The notes under the pieces were generated by a model. That model searched no databases. It saw only the letters and a list, made by a program, of their open reading frames with translations, and had not been told where the DNA came from. Positions 55,875-63,990 of a DNA stretch of 64,000 nt are shown here, piece after piece. Each line of letters begins with the position of its first letter. Position 1 is the first letter of the stretch. Source of the stretch: Hoylesella buccalis ATCC 35310 (GTDB lineage Bacteria > Bacteroidota > Bacteroidia > Bacteroidales > Bacteroidaceae); NCBI RefSeq assembly GCF_000177075.1, contig NZ_ADEG01000090.1:1-64000 (forward strand). The letters are read 5' to 3'. The translations under genes and the position numbers were made by a program.

Positions 55875-55910
55875 AAAAGGTGTGACATGGCGAACCACAT
55901 CACACCCTTT
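55875..55910 (-). terminator. Terminator of the EF-G paralogue
   Basis: AAAAGGTGTGACATGG (55875-55890) pairs with CCACATCACACCCTTT (55895-55910) through a 16-position stem with a few wobbles and a 4-base loop. On - the tail is CTGTTTG. It is 19 bases after the stop. Confidence 0.65.
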
Positions 55911-55928
55911 GACTTGTAAACAAACGGT

Positions 55929-58091
55929 TTACTCTTCCTCATTTGCGAGTTCAGCCTCATGCTCTTCTATGAGCTTCGCTTGCAAATCGTTTGGTACTAA
56001 CTCGTAACTTGAGAACTTGGTCGTGAACGACGCACGTCCGCCAGTCAGCGAACTCAACGAGATGGAGTAGCTGGACAATTCTTTCAATGGTATCTTGGCA
56101 GACAGTTTTTGGTATCCTGCCTCGCTATCCATTCCCATAATCAATGCACGACGGCCTTGCAAATCGCTCATCACATCGCCCATATAGTCAGCAGGAACAT
56201 ACACTTCCAAATCATAAATTGGTTCAAGAATCTTGGGACCGGCAGCCTTAAACGCCTGTGAGAAGGCGTGACGCGCAGCCAAGGTGAACGACAATTCATT
56301 GGAATCTACCGGGTGCATCTTGCCATCGTACACCACAACCCGAACATCACGCGCATAACTTCCGGTCAATGGTCCATGCTCAATGCAGTCCATTACACCT
56401 TTCAGGATAGCGGGCATGAAACGCAAGTCGATGGCGCCACCAACCACGGAGTTGATAAATACCAACTTACCACCCCACTCTAAGTCGATTTCCTCCTTAC
56501 TCTTGATGTTCATCTTGAACTCCTGACCGTTAAACTTGTAAACCGTTGGGTCAGGCATGCCTTCGGCATAAGGTTCCACAATCAGGTGAACCTCACCAAA
56601 CTGGCCTGCACCTCCCGATTGTTTCTTATGTCGATAGTCGGCTCTGGCTTGCTTGGTAATGGTTTCGCGGTAAGGTATTTTGGCTTCCACAAAGGTCACA
56701 GGCAACTTCTCATTGTTCTCCAAACGCCATTTCAAGGTACGCAAGTGGAACTCACCTTGTCCGTGAACAATGGTCTGGCGCAATTCTTTGGATTGTTCAA
56801 CCACCCATGTCGGATCTTCTTGACGCATCTTCAGCAAGGCAGCCATCACCTTTTCTGTATCAGCAGAATTAACAGCTTTAATGGCACGACTGTACTTTGA
56901 ATTAGGATATTTGATGAAGTCGAAACGCCACTCACAATCCTTTCCATTCAACGTATTACCCGTTTTAACATCCTTCAACTTAACCGTGCATCCTATATCG
57001 CCTGCGTTCAGCTGGTCTACTGCTATACGGTTGGCACCCGCACAAGCATACAATTGGCCAATACGTTCTTTCGATCCGCGGTCTACATTGGTCAAATCAT
57101 CGCCTGATTTCACGCTACCACTCATGACCTTGAAATAAGATACCTCGCCAATATGTGGTTCCATTCCGGTCTTGAAGAAGTAAAGTGACGTTGGACCTTG
57201 TGCATCTGGAGCCACTTCCTCACCGCGTGTATTGTGGATTTTCGGCATTTCACTCACAAAAGGAACAACATTTCCCAAGAACTCCATCAGTCTTCGTACA
57301 CCTTTATCCTCACCAGCGCAAACACAGAATACAGGGAAGATACTGCGCGTGACAAGCCCCTTGCGGATTCCTTCACGCAATTCATCCTCACTAAGTTTCT
57401 CTTCTTCGAAAAATTTCTCCATCAAACTATCATCATTCTCTGCTGCTGCTTCTACAAGTTGTCTATGCAGTTCCATGGCTTTTTCCATCTGGTTTTCTGG
57501 AATATCCTCAATAATAGGCATTCCACCTTCAGCCTTCCAGGAATACTTCTTCATCAACAGCACGTCAATGATTTCGTTAAAGTTGGCTCCTGTCTCCACT
57601 GGATATTGTATTTGAACACACTTGGAGCCATAAATATCTTTCATGGTATTGATGACAGCATCATAATCACATTTGTCTGAATCAAGCTGATTAACCAAGA
57701 AGATGACGGGCTTCTTCAGTTTTTCCGTGTATCTAAAGTTGTTCTGCGTACCCACTTCTGGTCCATATTGCCCGTTGATGAGAATCACAGCTTGGTCGGT
57801 AACATTCAAAGCAGTGATGGCTCCACCCACAAAGTCATCCGAACCGGGACAGTCAATGATGTTCAGTTTTTTGTTATTCCATTCTACATGAAATACAGTA
57901 GGGAACACCGAATAGCCGTATTCCTGCTCAACTGGAAAATAATCACTGACGGTATTTTTGGCCTCTACTGATCCACGGCGCTTGATGATACCACTGCCAA
58001 ACAGCATACTCTCGGCAAGTGTGGTCTTGCCGCTACCCGCACTGCCAAGCAATGCGATGTTTTTAATTTCGTTCGTTTGATATACTCTCAT
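55929..58091 (-). CDS. Elongation factor G paralogue with degenerate GTPase motifs (EF-G2 type)
   Basis: 720 residues with the full EF-G domain set (G, II, III, IV with SGGAGQFGEVHLIVEP and V). The GTPase motifs differ from true EF-G: G1 is GSAGSGKTT (not AHIDAGKTT), the switch I RGITI is replaced by YGYSV, the DTPGH box is DCPGS (Ser84 replaces the catalytic His), and NKxD is NQLD (134-137). Bacteroides EF-G2, reported to lack GTPase activity and to be induced on poor carbon sources, is the likely relative. Housekeeping EF-G must be elsewhere. Confidence 0.88.
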   Translation of the reverse strand: MRVYQTNEIKNIALLGSAGSGKTTLAESMLFGSGIIKRRGSVEAKNTVSDYFPVEQEYGYSVFPTVFHVEWNNKKLNIIDCPGSDDFVGGAITALNVTDQAVILINGQYGPEVGTQNNFRYTEKLKKPVIFLVNQLDSDKCDYDAVINTMKDIYGSKCVQIQYPVETGANFNEIIDVLLMKKYSWKAEGGMPIIEDIPENQMEKAMELHRQLVEAAAENDDSLMEKFFEEEKLSEDELREGIRKGLVTRSIFPVFCVCAGEDKGVRRLMEFLGNVVPFVSEMPKIHNTRGEEVAPDAQGPTSLYFFKTGMEPHIGEVSYFKVMSGSVKSGDDLTNVDRGSKERIGQLYACAGANRIAVDQLNAGDIGCTVKLKDVKTGNTLNGKDCEWRFDFIKYPNSKYSRAIKAVNSADTEKVMAALLKMRQEDPTWVVEQSKELRQTIVHGQGEFHLRTLKWRLENNEKLPVTFVEAKIPYRETITKQARADYRHKKQSGGAGQFGEVHLIVEPYAEGMPDPTVYKFNGQEFKMNIKSKEEIDLEWGGKLVFINSVVGGAIDLRFMPAILKGVMDCIEHGPLTGSYARDVRVVVYDGKMHPVDSNELSFTLAARHAFSQAFKAAGPKILEPIYDLEVYVPADYMGDVMSDLQGRRALIMGMDSEAGYQKLSAKIPLKELSSYSISLSSLTGGRASFTTKFSSYELVPNDLQAKLIEEHEAELANEEE

Positions 58092-58172
58092 AACGGTTAT
58101 AGATTTTAAAAAGGGTTAGTATTACGTTATTTAAGATTATGCCGTCTAAGTTAGGCATTTTTTGAATAAAGA

Positions 58173-58180
58173 CAAAAGTA
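58173..58180 (-). promoter_or_regulatory. Candidate -7 box for the EF-G paralogue
   Basis: TACTTTTG on the - strand, about 82 bases before the ATG, giving a leader of about 75 bases. Diverges from the hemW box. Confidence 0.45.
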
Positions 58181-58216
58181 TTATGGAAAAAATATAACAT
58201 ATTTAAATCAAATTAG

Positions 58217-58224
58217 TACTTTTG
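58217..58224 (+). promoter_or_regulatory. Candidate -7 box for hemW
   Basis: TACTTTTG followed by CATG, 20 bases before the hemW ATG. No clear -33 element. Confidence 0.5.
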
Positions 58225-58244
58225 CATGAAAATAGTCCATACCC

Positions 58245-59405
58245 ATGGCTGGCTTATACATACACATTCCTTTTTGCGCCAGTCGCTGCATTTATTGTGG
58301 CTTCTACTCCACCACGCACCTTGATGTGCGCCAACAATATGTTGATGCTTTGTGCCGAGAGATGCAGTTGAGACGCCATTACCTGCCCACGACAGACGAC
58401 ACAAGTGCTGTTGCTCAGCCTCTGATTTCCACCATATATTTAGGTGGAGGTACCCCTTCCCAACTCACTCCTGCACAACTTCAACAGATTTTCTGTACCA
58501 TCGTCACGGTTTTCTTTCATGGAGATGATACGCTGATGCGCACCCATTGTGAGGTAACCATGGAGTGTAATCCCGACGATATCACCCCGTCATTTGTTCA
58601 ATTCCTACAGCATTCGCCAGTGAACCGAGTGAGCATGGGTGTACAATCATTCAGCAACGAGCGTTTGAAGTTTCTTCACAGGCGCCATCATGCGCAAGAT
58701 ATTTCTCCTGTCGTGCAGCAACTTCGAAGCATAGGCATTGACAACATCAGTGTAGATTTGATGTTTGGCTTTCCCAACCAAACACTCGACGAATGGAAAC
58801 TGGACATCCAAAAGGCCCTTGCGCTACGAGTTGAGCACATTTCGGCTTACAGTTTGATGTACGAAGAAGGCACACCACTCTATCAACTACTAAGAAATAA
58901 TAAGGTGAAAGAAATTGATGACGAACTTTCTTTGACCATGTATCAAACTTTAGTGGATGAGCTGAAAGCTTCGGGATATGAACATTACGAAATCAGCAAC
59001 TTCGCCAAACCTGGCAAACGGAGCCAACACAACAGCAGTTATTGGCACGCCATACCCTATCTGGGCATCGGTGCGTCGGCCCACTCGTACGACATTCAAT
59101 CGCGACAGTGGAACGTTTCCAACATCAAGGAATACATCTCGTCCATCGAACAAGGTGAGATTCCCTTCGAGCGCGAATGGCTTGACGACGATACCCGCTA
59201 CAATGACTTGATAACAACCGCACTGAGAACATCCGAAGGCATCAACTTATCGATGCTCAGCCCTAAGCACAAAACCTATCTTTTACAACAAGCAGAAAAG
59301 CAAATCGCCCAGAACCTCTTGGAGATTCGGGGCGACTCAATTCGTTTGACGGCGCAAGGACTGTATGTAAGCGATGCCATCATGGCTGATTTAATTTACG
59401 CTTAA
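58245..59405 (+). CDS. hemW: Radical SAM family heme chaperone HemW
   Basis: 386 residues. C-x3-C-x2-C cluster CASRCIYC (Cys11, Cys15, Cys18) with the trailing F of HemW (YCGF). GGGTPS and the SMGVQSF and HRRHHAQD segments are typical, as is the C-terminal HemN_C-like domain (ISSIEQGEIPFE...). Such proteins bind haem and donate it, and lack coproporphyrinogen oxidase activity; HemN-like naming is a common mistake. The 3' end overlaps the converging gene by 26 bases. Confidence 0.9.
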   Translation: MAGLYIHIPFCASRCIYCGFYSTTHLDVRQQYVDALCREMQLRRHYLPTTDDTSAVAQPLISTIYLGGGTPSQLTPAQLQQIFCTIVTVFFHGDDTLMRTHCEVTMECNPDDITPSFVQFLQHSPVNRVSMGVQSFSNERLKFLHRRHHAQDISPVVQQLRSIGIDNISVDLMFGFPNQTLDEWKLDIQKALALRVEHISAYSLMYEEGTPLYQLLRNNKVKEIDDELSLTMYQTLVDELKASGYEHYEISNFAKPGKRSQHNSSYWHAIPYLGIGASAHSYDIQSRQWNVSNIKEYISSIEQGEIPFEREWLDDDTRYNDLITTALRTSEGINLSMLSPKHKTYLLQQAEKQIAQNLLEIRGDSIRLTAQGLYVSDAIMADLIYA

Positions 59406-59724
59406 AAGCTTCGTATGCCTGTGCTTTGACCTCTTTTTCCACCTCGTCCAACGGACGATGACCAGAAACAGCTGACTTGACCCAGACACATACCAAGAAT
59501 ACAACAATGACAGCTCCCGCAGAGGCCAACCACTTCAGCACCTCACTTTCACTACTAACCACGTTGAACGTCAGGATTCCCACCACAACAGGCAAGGCCC
59601 AAAGCAGCCAATCGAAGCCCGTTCGCATCTTATAGCTTTCTTCTATCTCTCGATACTCTTTGTTCTTCGCCAGAAGTTCACGGCGGTTTTCCAGCCAATA
59701 ACGCTCAAAGTCCTCCTCCATCAT
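59380..59724 (-). CDS. Small membrane protein of unknown function
   Basis: 114 residues with two membrane helices (about 38-57 and 66-85) between charged ends. No family recognised. The start overlaps the uraA stop by 4 bases, so it is translated with the permease and may be an accessory. Its end overlaps the hemW 3' end on the other strand. Confidence 0.7.
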   Translation of the reverse strand: MMEEDFERYWLENRRELLAKNKEYREIEESYKMRTGFDWLLWALPVVVGILTFNVVSSESEVLKWLASAGAVIVVFLVCVWVKSAVSGHRPLDEVEKEVKAQAYEAFKRKLNQP

Positions 59725-61088
59725 GCTTCTTCCTCCTCGGTACGCTTAGGCAACGCCAAGTTAAGTACTACGCCCGTAATGGCACTCAGGCCAATACCAC
59801 TCATCTTGGTCAGTTCGCTTTCACCACCAGGAAGCAAAAAGAAGATCAAGGTACTTAAAGCAATGCCACCTAATATAATAAGTAACACTTTGACCAAACC
59901 TTGCTTCATGGCATTGGCATAAACCAAACAACTAACCATGAGAATGCCGATGATTACGCCACGCAGACTGAAATCGAGCATCGCGCCACCAATTCCCAGC
60001 GTCAAAGTCACCGACACAATAATGATATTGCGTTGATTGTTAAGATTTACTTTGTGCTGAATCAGATTTTGAACTCCCACACTGGCAATGGTTCCAAACA
60101 GCAACAGCATGATTCCTCCCAGCACTGCTTGCGGAATACTCTGCAACAGAGCACTCAGTTTTCCAATCACAGAGAACACGATAGCCGTCAATGCTGCGAT
60201 GCGGATGACCTGCGGATGAGTCACTTTGGTAATCTGCATGGCACCCGTCACCTCCGAGTAAGTGGTCACGGGAGGGCCACCAAAGAAGGCTGCCGCAAGA
60301 CATGCCAACCCATCACCCAACATGGTGCGGTGCAATCCCGGCTCTTTCACGAAGTCTTTGTCAGCCACTGCGCTCACCACATACACGTCGCCGATGTGCT
60401 CTATTACCGGTGCAATGGCAACAGGAATCATGTAGATAAATGGCTTCCAAGCAAACTCGGGCCAATGAAAATGGGCCAATGAGCCGGGCAAGGCAAACCA
60501 CGACGCCTCATGCACTTTCGTGAAATCCACTTCACCCATCAGGGAAGCGACGATGAATCCAACCACAATGCCACACACGATGGGCACTAATTTAATTAAC
60601 CCCTTGCCGAGTGTCAGTACAAGGATGGCCGTCAACAAGGATACAAAGGCCAACGCCCAGTTCTCTTTGGCCATGTTCACGGCCGATCCCGACAAGGACA
60701 AACCAATGAGGATAATCACCGGACCGATGACAACGGGCGGGAACAACCGATCAAGGAGCTTCCTTCCCTGCCATTTAATCAAGGCACTCATCACAAAATA
60801 AACCAAGGCTACGCCAGCAATACCCGCCAACGTACCAGCCATGCCCCACATCTTGGAGGCCTCAATGATAGGTGCGATGAAAGCAAAGCTTGAGCCTAAG
60901 AAAATAGGTACCTTCCCTTTCGTTACCAAATGAAAGATGAAAGTACCTATACCAGCGGTAAACAATGCTGTTGCCGGGTCCAAACCTACCAACAATGGAA
61001 CCAAAACGGTTGCACCGAATGCAACAAAGAGAAATTGCACTCCCACAATTCCCTTACGTAAAGGAGTTAATTCAATGGTATTCATCAT
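59721..61088 (-). CDS. uraA: Uracil/xanthine permease (UraA type, NCS2)
   Basis: 455 residues, about 14 membrane segments, NCS2 family. The segment LAAAFFGGPPVTTYSEVTGAMQITKV carries the family signature, with PVTTYSE typical of uracil transporters. Imports nucleobases with protons. First gene of a two-gene unit with the small membrane protein. Confidence 0.9.
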   Translation of the reverse strand: MMNTIELTPLRKGIVGVQFLFVAFGATVLVPLLVGLDPATALFTAGIGTFIFHLVTKGKVPIFLGSSFAFIAPIIEASKMWGMAGTLAGIAGVALVYFVMSALIKWQGRKLLDRLFPPVVIGPVIILIGLSLSGSAVNMAKENWALAFVSLLTAILVLTLGKGLIKLVPIVCGIVVGFIVASLMGEVDFTKVHEASWFALPGSLAHFHWPEFAWKPFIYMIPVAIAPVIEHIGDVYVVSAVADKDFVKEPGLHRTMLGDGLACLAAAFFGGPPVTTYSEVTGAMQITKVTHPQVIRIAALTAIVFSVIGKLSALLQSIPQAVLGGIMLLLFGTIASVGVQNLIQHKVNLNNQRNIIIVSVTLTLGIGGAMLDFSLRGVIIGILMVSCLVYANAMKQGLVKVLLIILGGIALSTLIFFLLPGGESELTKMSGIGLSAITGVVLNLALPKRTEEEEA

Positions 61089-61093
61089 GCAGG

Positions 61094-61101
61094 CAAAATT
61101 A
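61094..61101 (-). promoter_or_regulatory. Candidate -7 box for uraA
   Basis: TAATTTTG on the - strand followed by CC, 6 bases before the ATG at 61088. No well-placed -33 TTG. If used, uraA would be nearly leaderless. Confidence 0.4.
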
Positions 61102-61141
61102 CAAATTAATATCGAATTGTGAATAAAAAAACAATAAATGA

Positions 61142-61172
61142 TTGCTACAGTGCAAGAAAATGAATATCTTTG
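61142..61172 (+). promoter_or_regulatory. Promoter of the lactonase gene
   Basis: TTG at 61142-61144 and TATCTTTG at 61165-61172, 20 bases apart. An upstream in-frame TTG start (61170) would overlap this promoter, so the ATG at 61257 is preferred. Confidence 0.65.
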
Positions 61173-61256
61173 TCTTGGTCAATCGTACCTTGTACGGTTT
61201 GCCCATCACCTCTTGTTTCATCCGATATGACGATCATCAATAACAAAACATACTTT

Positions 61257-62411
61257 ATGAAAATCAAGAATTTACTTTTACTCGCCTTGACTGTCTTCGG
61301 CCAAGTGACGTTACAGGCACAAGACAACATCAAACTAATCGTTGGAACCTATACCAATGGCACCAGCAAAGGCATTTACTCTTTCAACTTCAATCAGTCC
61401 ACCGGACAGGCCTCACCTCTCGACACGCTCGAACTGAAGAACCCATCATTCTTAACACTCGCCTCAGACGGCACGATGATTTATGCCGTAAGCGAAAACC
61501 ATGACGAGTCGGCAGCGGTTAACGCCATCACGTTTGACAAGACAACGGGACACATGCAGCTGCAAAGTTCGTTCCCCACGAAGGGCGAAGACCCTTGCTA
61601 TGTGGAGACCAACGGCAACCTGTTGCTGACGGCCAACTATTCAGGAGGCTCCATGAGCGTGTACCCCTTGAACGTAGACGGGTCGCTCTCAGCCATGTCG
61701 CAACAATTCAAAGGCTCGATAGGTGGACCAAACTCTGAGCGTCAACAGGCGCCACACGTTCATTGCGCACGATTCCTTCCCGACGGAAATGGCGTTATTG
61801 CTACTGATTTCAGTGCCGACCAACTGCTGCGATTCGAACTGGAAGACATGAAATCACTGGGTAACGCCAACGTTACCGCAAAGCTGTCCAAAGGTTCAGG
61901 ACCTCGCCATATCGCCTTCAGCACCGACAGCAGGTTTGTTTATGTGATGAGCGAACTGTCTGGAGCGGTCACCGCATACCAGTATAACTTTGGCAATATG
62001 AAGAAAATACAGGAGATACAGTCTGATGAAGTGGGTGCACAAGGCGGCGCAGACATTCACGTTTCACCCGACGGCAGATTCTTGTATACCAGTAACCGAC
62101 TGAAAAACGACGGCATTGCCATCTTCAAAATCAATCAAAAAACAGGCTTGTTGACAAAGGTAGGCTATCAGCGAACAGGCATCCACCCACGTCATTTCAA
62201 CATTACCCCCAACGGACGGTTCTTACTTTGCGCCTGTCGCGACGACAACACCATTCAGGTTTTCCGCATCAACAGTGCCAATGGCTTACTGACCGACACG
62301 CATCAAAACATCTCGGTGGATAAGGCGGTGTGCGTACAGTTCTACCCCATCGTGATGCAACCTGACATCCAGGGTGACGGTGTGTTTAGGGTGATAGAAG
62401 TGACAAAATAA
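61257..62411 (+). CDS. Exported lactonase family protein (6-phosphogluconolactonase YbhE/Pgl-like fold)
   Basis: 384 residues from the ATG at 61257. Signal peptide about 1-20 (ending LQAQ), then a seven-bladed beta-propeller of the lactonase family (YTNGTSKGIYSF, GGPNSERQQAPHVHCA, GPRHIAFS, GADIHVSPDGRFLYTSNR, HPRHFNITPNGRFL). Cytosolic relatives hydrolyse 6-phosphogluconolactone; with a signal peptide the true substrate may differ. The 85-base leader between promoter and ATG contains no obvious structure. Confidence 0.85.
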   Translation: MKIKNLLLLALTVFGQVTLQAQDNIKLIVGTYTNGTSKGIYSFNFNQSTGQASPLDTLELKNPSFLTLASDGTMIYAVSENHDESAAVNAITFDKTTGHMQLQSSFPTKGEDPCYVETNGNLLLTANYSGGSMSVYPLNVDGSLSAMSQQFKGSIGGPNSERQQAPHVHCARFLPDGNGVIATDFSADQLLRFELEDMKSLGNANVTAKLSKGSGPRHIAFSTDSRFVYVMSELSGAVTAYQYNFGNMKKIQEIQSDEVGAQGGADIHVSPDGRFLYTSNRLKNDGIAIFKINQKTGLLTKVGYQRTGIHPRHFNITPNGRFLLCACRDDNTIQVFRINSANGLLTDTHQNISVDKAVCVQFYPIVMQPDIQGDGVFRVIEVTK

Positions 62412-62574
62412 GTTTGTCGATTCATCTGCCTAAAACCATCATCCCCCTTCTGACCTATTTTTGTCCTTATAAATGACAAAAAAATGGCCATTGTAAAATG
62501 ATGAAATAGAAAAAATCAATAGGCAAACGACCCGCCTACATGACTTTTATTTCCAACAAATAGGTTGTTTTAGC

Positions 62575-62592
62575 AGAAAGTCATTGAGATTG
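62575..62592. repeat. Probable diverged copy of the CTCATTGACTTT repeat, locus 5
   Basis: AGAAAGTCATTGAGATTG matches the inverted core AAAGTCATTGAGTTTG with one change. Single copy here, so less certain than loci 1-4. Confidence 0.5.
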
Positions 62593-62636
62593 TGCGACAA
62601 TAGCATGCATATTGCCGCACAATCTGCATGCTATTG
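62589..62636. repeat. Two interlocked inverted repeats
   Basis: ATTGTGCG (62589-62596) pairs with CGCACAAT (62616-62623), and CAATAGCATGCA (62598-62609) pairs with TGCATGCTATTG (62625-62636). The arms alternate, so both stems cannot be nested; the loops are too short for a normal pseudoknot, pointing to two alternative structures. Confidence 0.65.
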
Positions 62637-62885
62637 GGGCTCAACAGCATTGTTTTTTCACCGTTTTTCTTGGCTTTTTGGGGAAAAATCGGGAGTAAAA
62701 AAATCTGTTTTTTCACCTCTCATTCCACAACACTCTGATTCACTTGCATTTATACAAATCGCCCATATTTTACGTATTTGCGTCGAGCTGCATGCTTGTT
62801 TGCAAAGAAGCCAAGCACGGAAGCATGCTCGTAAAAATCTTTCTCAAACGATAGTAGAATTTTCCTATGCAAATAATCTATCTAC

Positions 62886-62920
62886 TCCCCTCCCCTTTGG
62901 GGAGGGGTTGGGGGTGAGGC
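62886..62920. repeat. REP-like palindrome CCCCTCCCC-TTT-GGGGAGGGG
   Basis: A near-perfect GC-rich palindrome followed by TTGGGGGTGAGGC. Its translated form (PLPFGEGLGVRL) turns up often in false proteins of Bacteroidetes, indicating a common dispersed element. It ends 9 bases from the permease stop and may also end transcription. Confidence 0.65.
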
Positions 62921-62928
62921 TCTTTCTT

Positions 62929-63942
62929 CTATCTCTTCCAAATAATATAGATAATCACCGGTGCGCCAATCAATGGAGTTACGGCATTGAGTGGCAAGAT
63001 GCCTTGCGAACCGGGCAACACGCAAACAAGTTGGCACAAAAGAGCAATCAACGCCCCCATGGCCATGGTGATGGGAAGCAATTGAAGATGGTTGTCGGTG
63101 CCAATCACAAGACGCGCCAAGTGAGGAACAGCAAGCCCGATGAATGCCACCGGACCGCAATAAGCCGTGGTAACGGCCGTGAGCCATCCAGTAATCACCA
63201 AGAGCCAACTGCGCACCGAGCGCACGTCTACGCCCAAGTTGCGCGCGTATGTTTCGCCCAACAACAGAGCATTGAGAGGTTTAATCAGCAAAACGGAACC
63301 CACCAACCCTACCACAATCGCACATGTGAACATGGGCAGTTGCGACAACGACACGCCACCAAAGTTGCCCATGCCCCACATGGTAAACGACTTTACGCCC
63401 TCTTGGGTGGCGAAAAAGTTGAGAAGGGCAATGGCAGACGAGGCCAAATAACCAATCATCATGCCGATAATGAGCAGCATCACACTGCTTTTCACCCACT
63501 GGGCGAACATGAAAATGATGCCTGTCACGGCCATGGCACCCACAAACGCAGCCAACAAGACAGCCCATGCCCCACCTACGCTGAACAAAGCCGTGGACAC
63601 ACTGCCGCCCAGCAACAGCATAACGAGAGCCACGCCCAATGCGGCACCGCTGTTGATGCCAAAAATAGAAGGACCTGCCAAGGGGTTTTGAAACGACGTT
63701 TGCAACAGCAAACCAGAAGTGGAGAGTGCGGCCCCGCACAGCAACGCCGTGAGGGCTTGCGGCAAACGCGACTGGAGGATGATGAATTGCCAACTGGGTT
63801 TGCCCACATCTTGCCCGGACAAAATAGCCAACACATCCTGCGTAGGTATCGAAACGCTACCTACCAACAAGTTGAGCATCAGCAAAAGGCAGATGCAAAA
63901 CAATAAAGCCAAACTCAAAACAATGATATTGTTCTTTGTCAT
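62929..63942 (-). CDS. FecCD/BtuC-type iron or cobalamin ABC transporter permease
   Basis: 337 residues from the ATG at 63942 (MTKNN), about nine to ten membrane helices. Typical motifs: LQTSFQNPLAGPSIFGINSGAALG, the coupling-helix region MGALIALLCQL and the ending LNAVTPLIGAPVIIYIIWKR. Imports siderophores, haem or cobalamin with an ATPase and a binding protein. No ATPase gene follows; the gene ends at a REP-like palindrome. The TAACTTTG box at 63952-63959 argues against the ATG at 63954. Confidence 0.88.
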   Translation of the reverse strand: MTKNNIIVLSLALLFCICLLLMLNLLVGSVSIPTQDVLAILSGQDVGKPSWQFIILQSRLPQALTALLCGAALSTSGLLLQTSFQNPLAGPSIFGINSGAALGVALVMLLLGGSVSTALFSVGGAWAVLLAAFVGAMAVTGIIFMFAQWVKSSVMLLIIGMMIGYLASSAIALLNFFATQEGVKSFTMWGMGNFGGVSLSQLPMFTCAIVVGLVGSVLLIKPLNALLLGETYARNLGVDVRSVRSWLLVITGWLTAVTTAYCGPVAFIGLAVPHLARLVIGTDNHLQLLPITMAMGALIALLCQLVCVLPGSQGILPLNAVTPLIGAPVIIYIIWKR

Positions 63943-63951
63943 ACCCATGGG

Positions 63952-63959
63952 CAAAGTTA
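63952..63959 (-). promoter_or_regulatory. Candidate -7 box for the FecCD permease
   Basis: TAACTTTG on the - strand followed by CCC. The permease ATG at 63942 (or 63948) is only a few bases downstream. No clear -33 element. Confidence 0.5.
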
Positions 63960-63982
63960 GTTAAAAAGTGGGATAAAATCGC

Positions 63983-63990
63983 TAACTTTG
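63983..63990 (+). promoter_or_regulatory. Candidate -7 box for a + strand gene beyond the window
   Basis: TAACTTTG followed by CAC near the window end, pointing away from the permease gene. The target lies beyond base 64000. Confidence 0.4.

Larger units (their letters stand above)
62412..62928. other. 517-base intergenic region with hairpins and a REP-like palindrome
   Basis: Between convergent lactonase and FecCD genes. It holds an AT-rich hairpin near 62458-62485, a copy of the repeat core (62575-62592), interlocked inverted repeats (62589-62636), another GCATGCTT inverted pair (about 62790-62830) and a REP-like palindrome (62886-62920). A long + frame runs through it but is antisense to the permease gene. 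Confidence 0.6.

Noticed and set aside
61170-61256. TTG-initiated N-terminal extension of the lactonase
   Set aside because: It starts inside the -7 box and would put 29 polar residues before a clean signal peptide.
62584-63906. A 440-codon + strand open frame rich in His, Gln and Arg
   Set aside because: It is antisense to the FecCD permease, whose protein is clearly real, and its composition is that of a complement-strand shadow.
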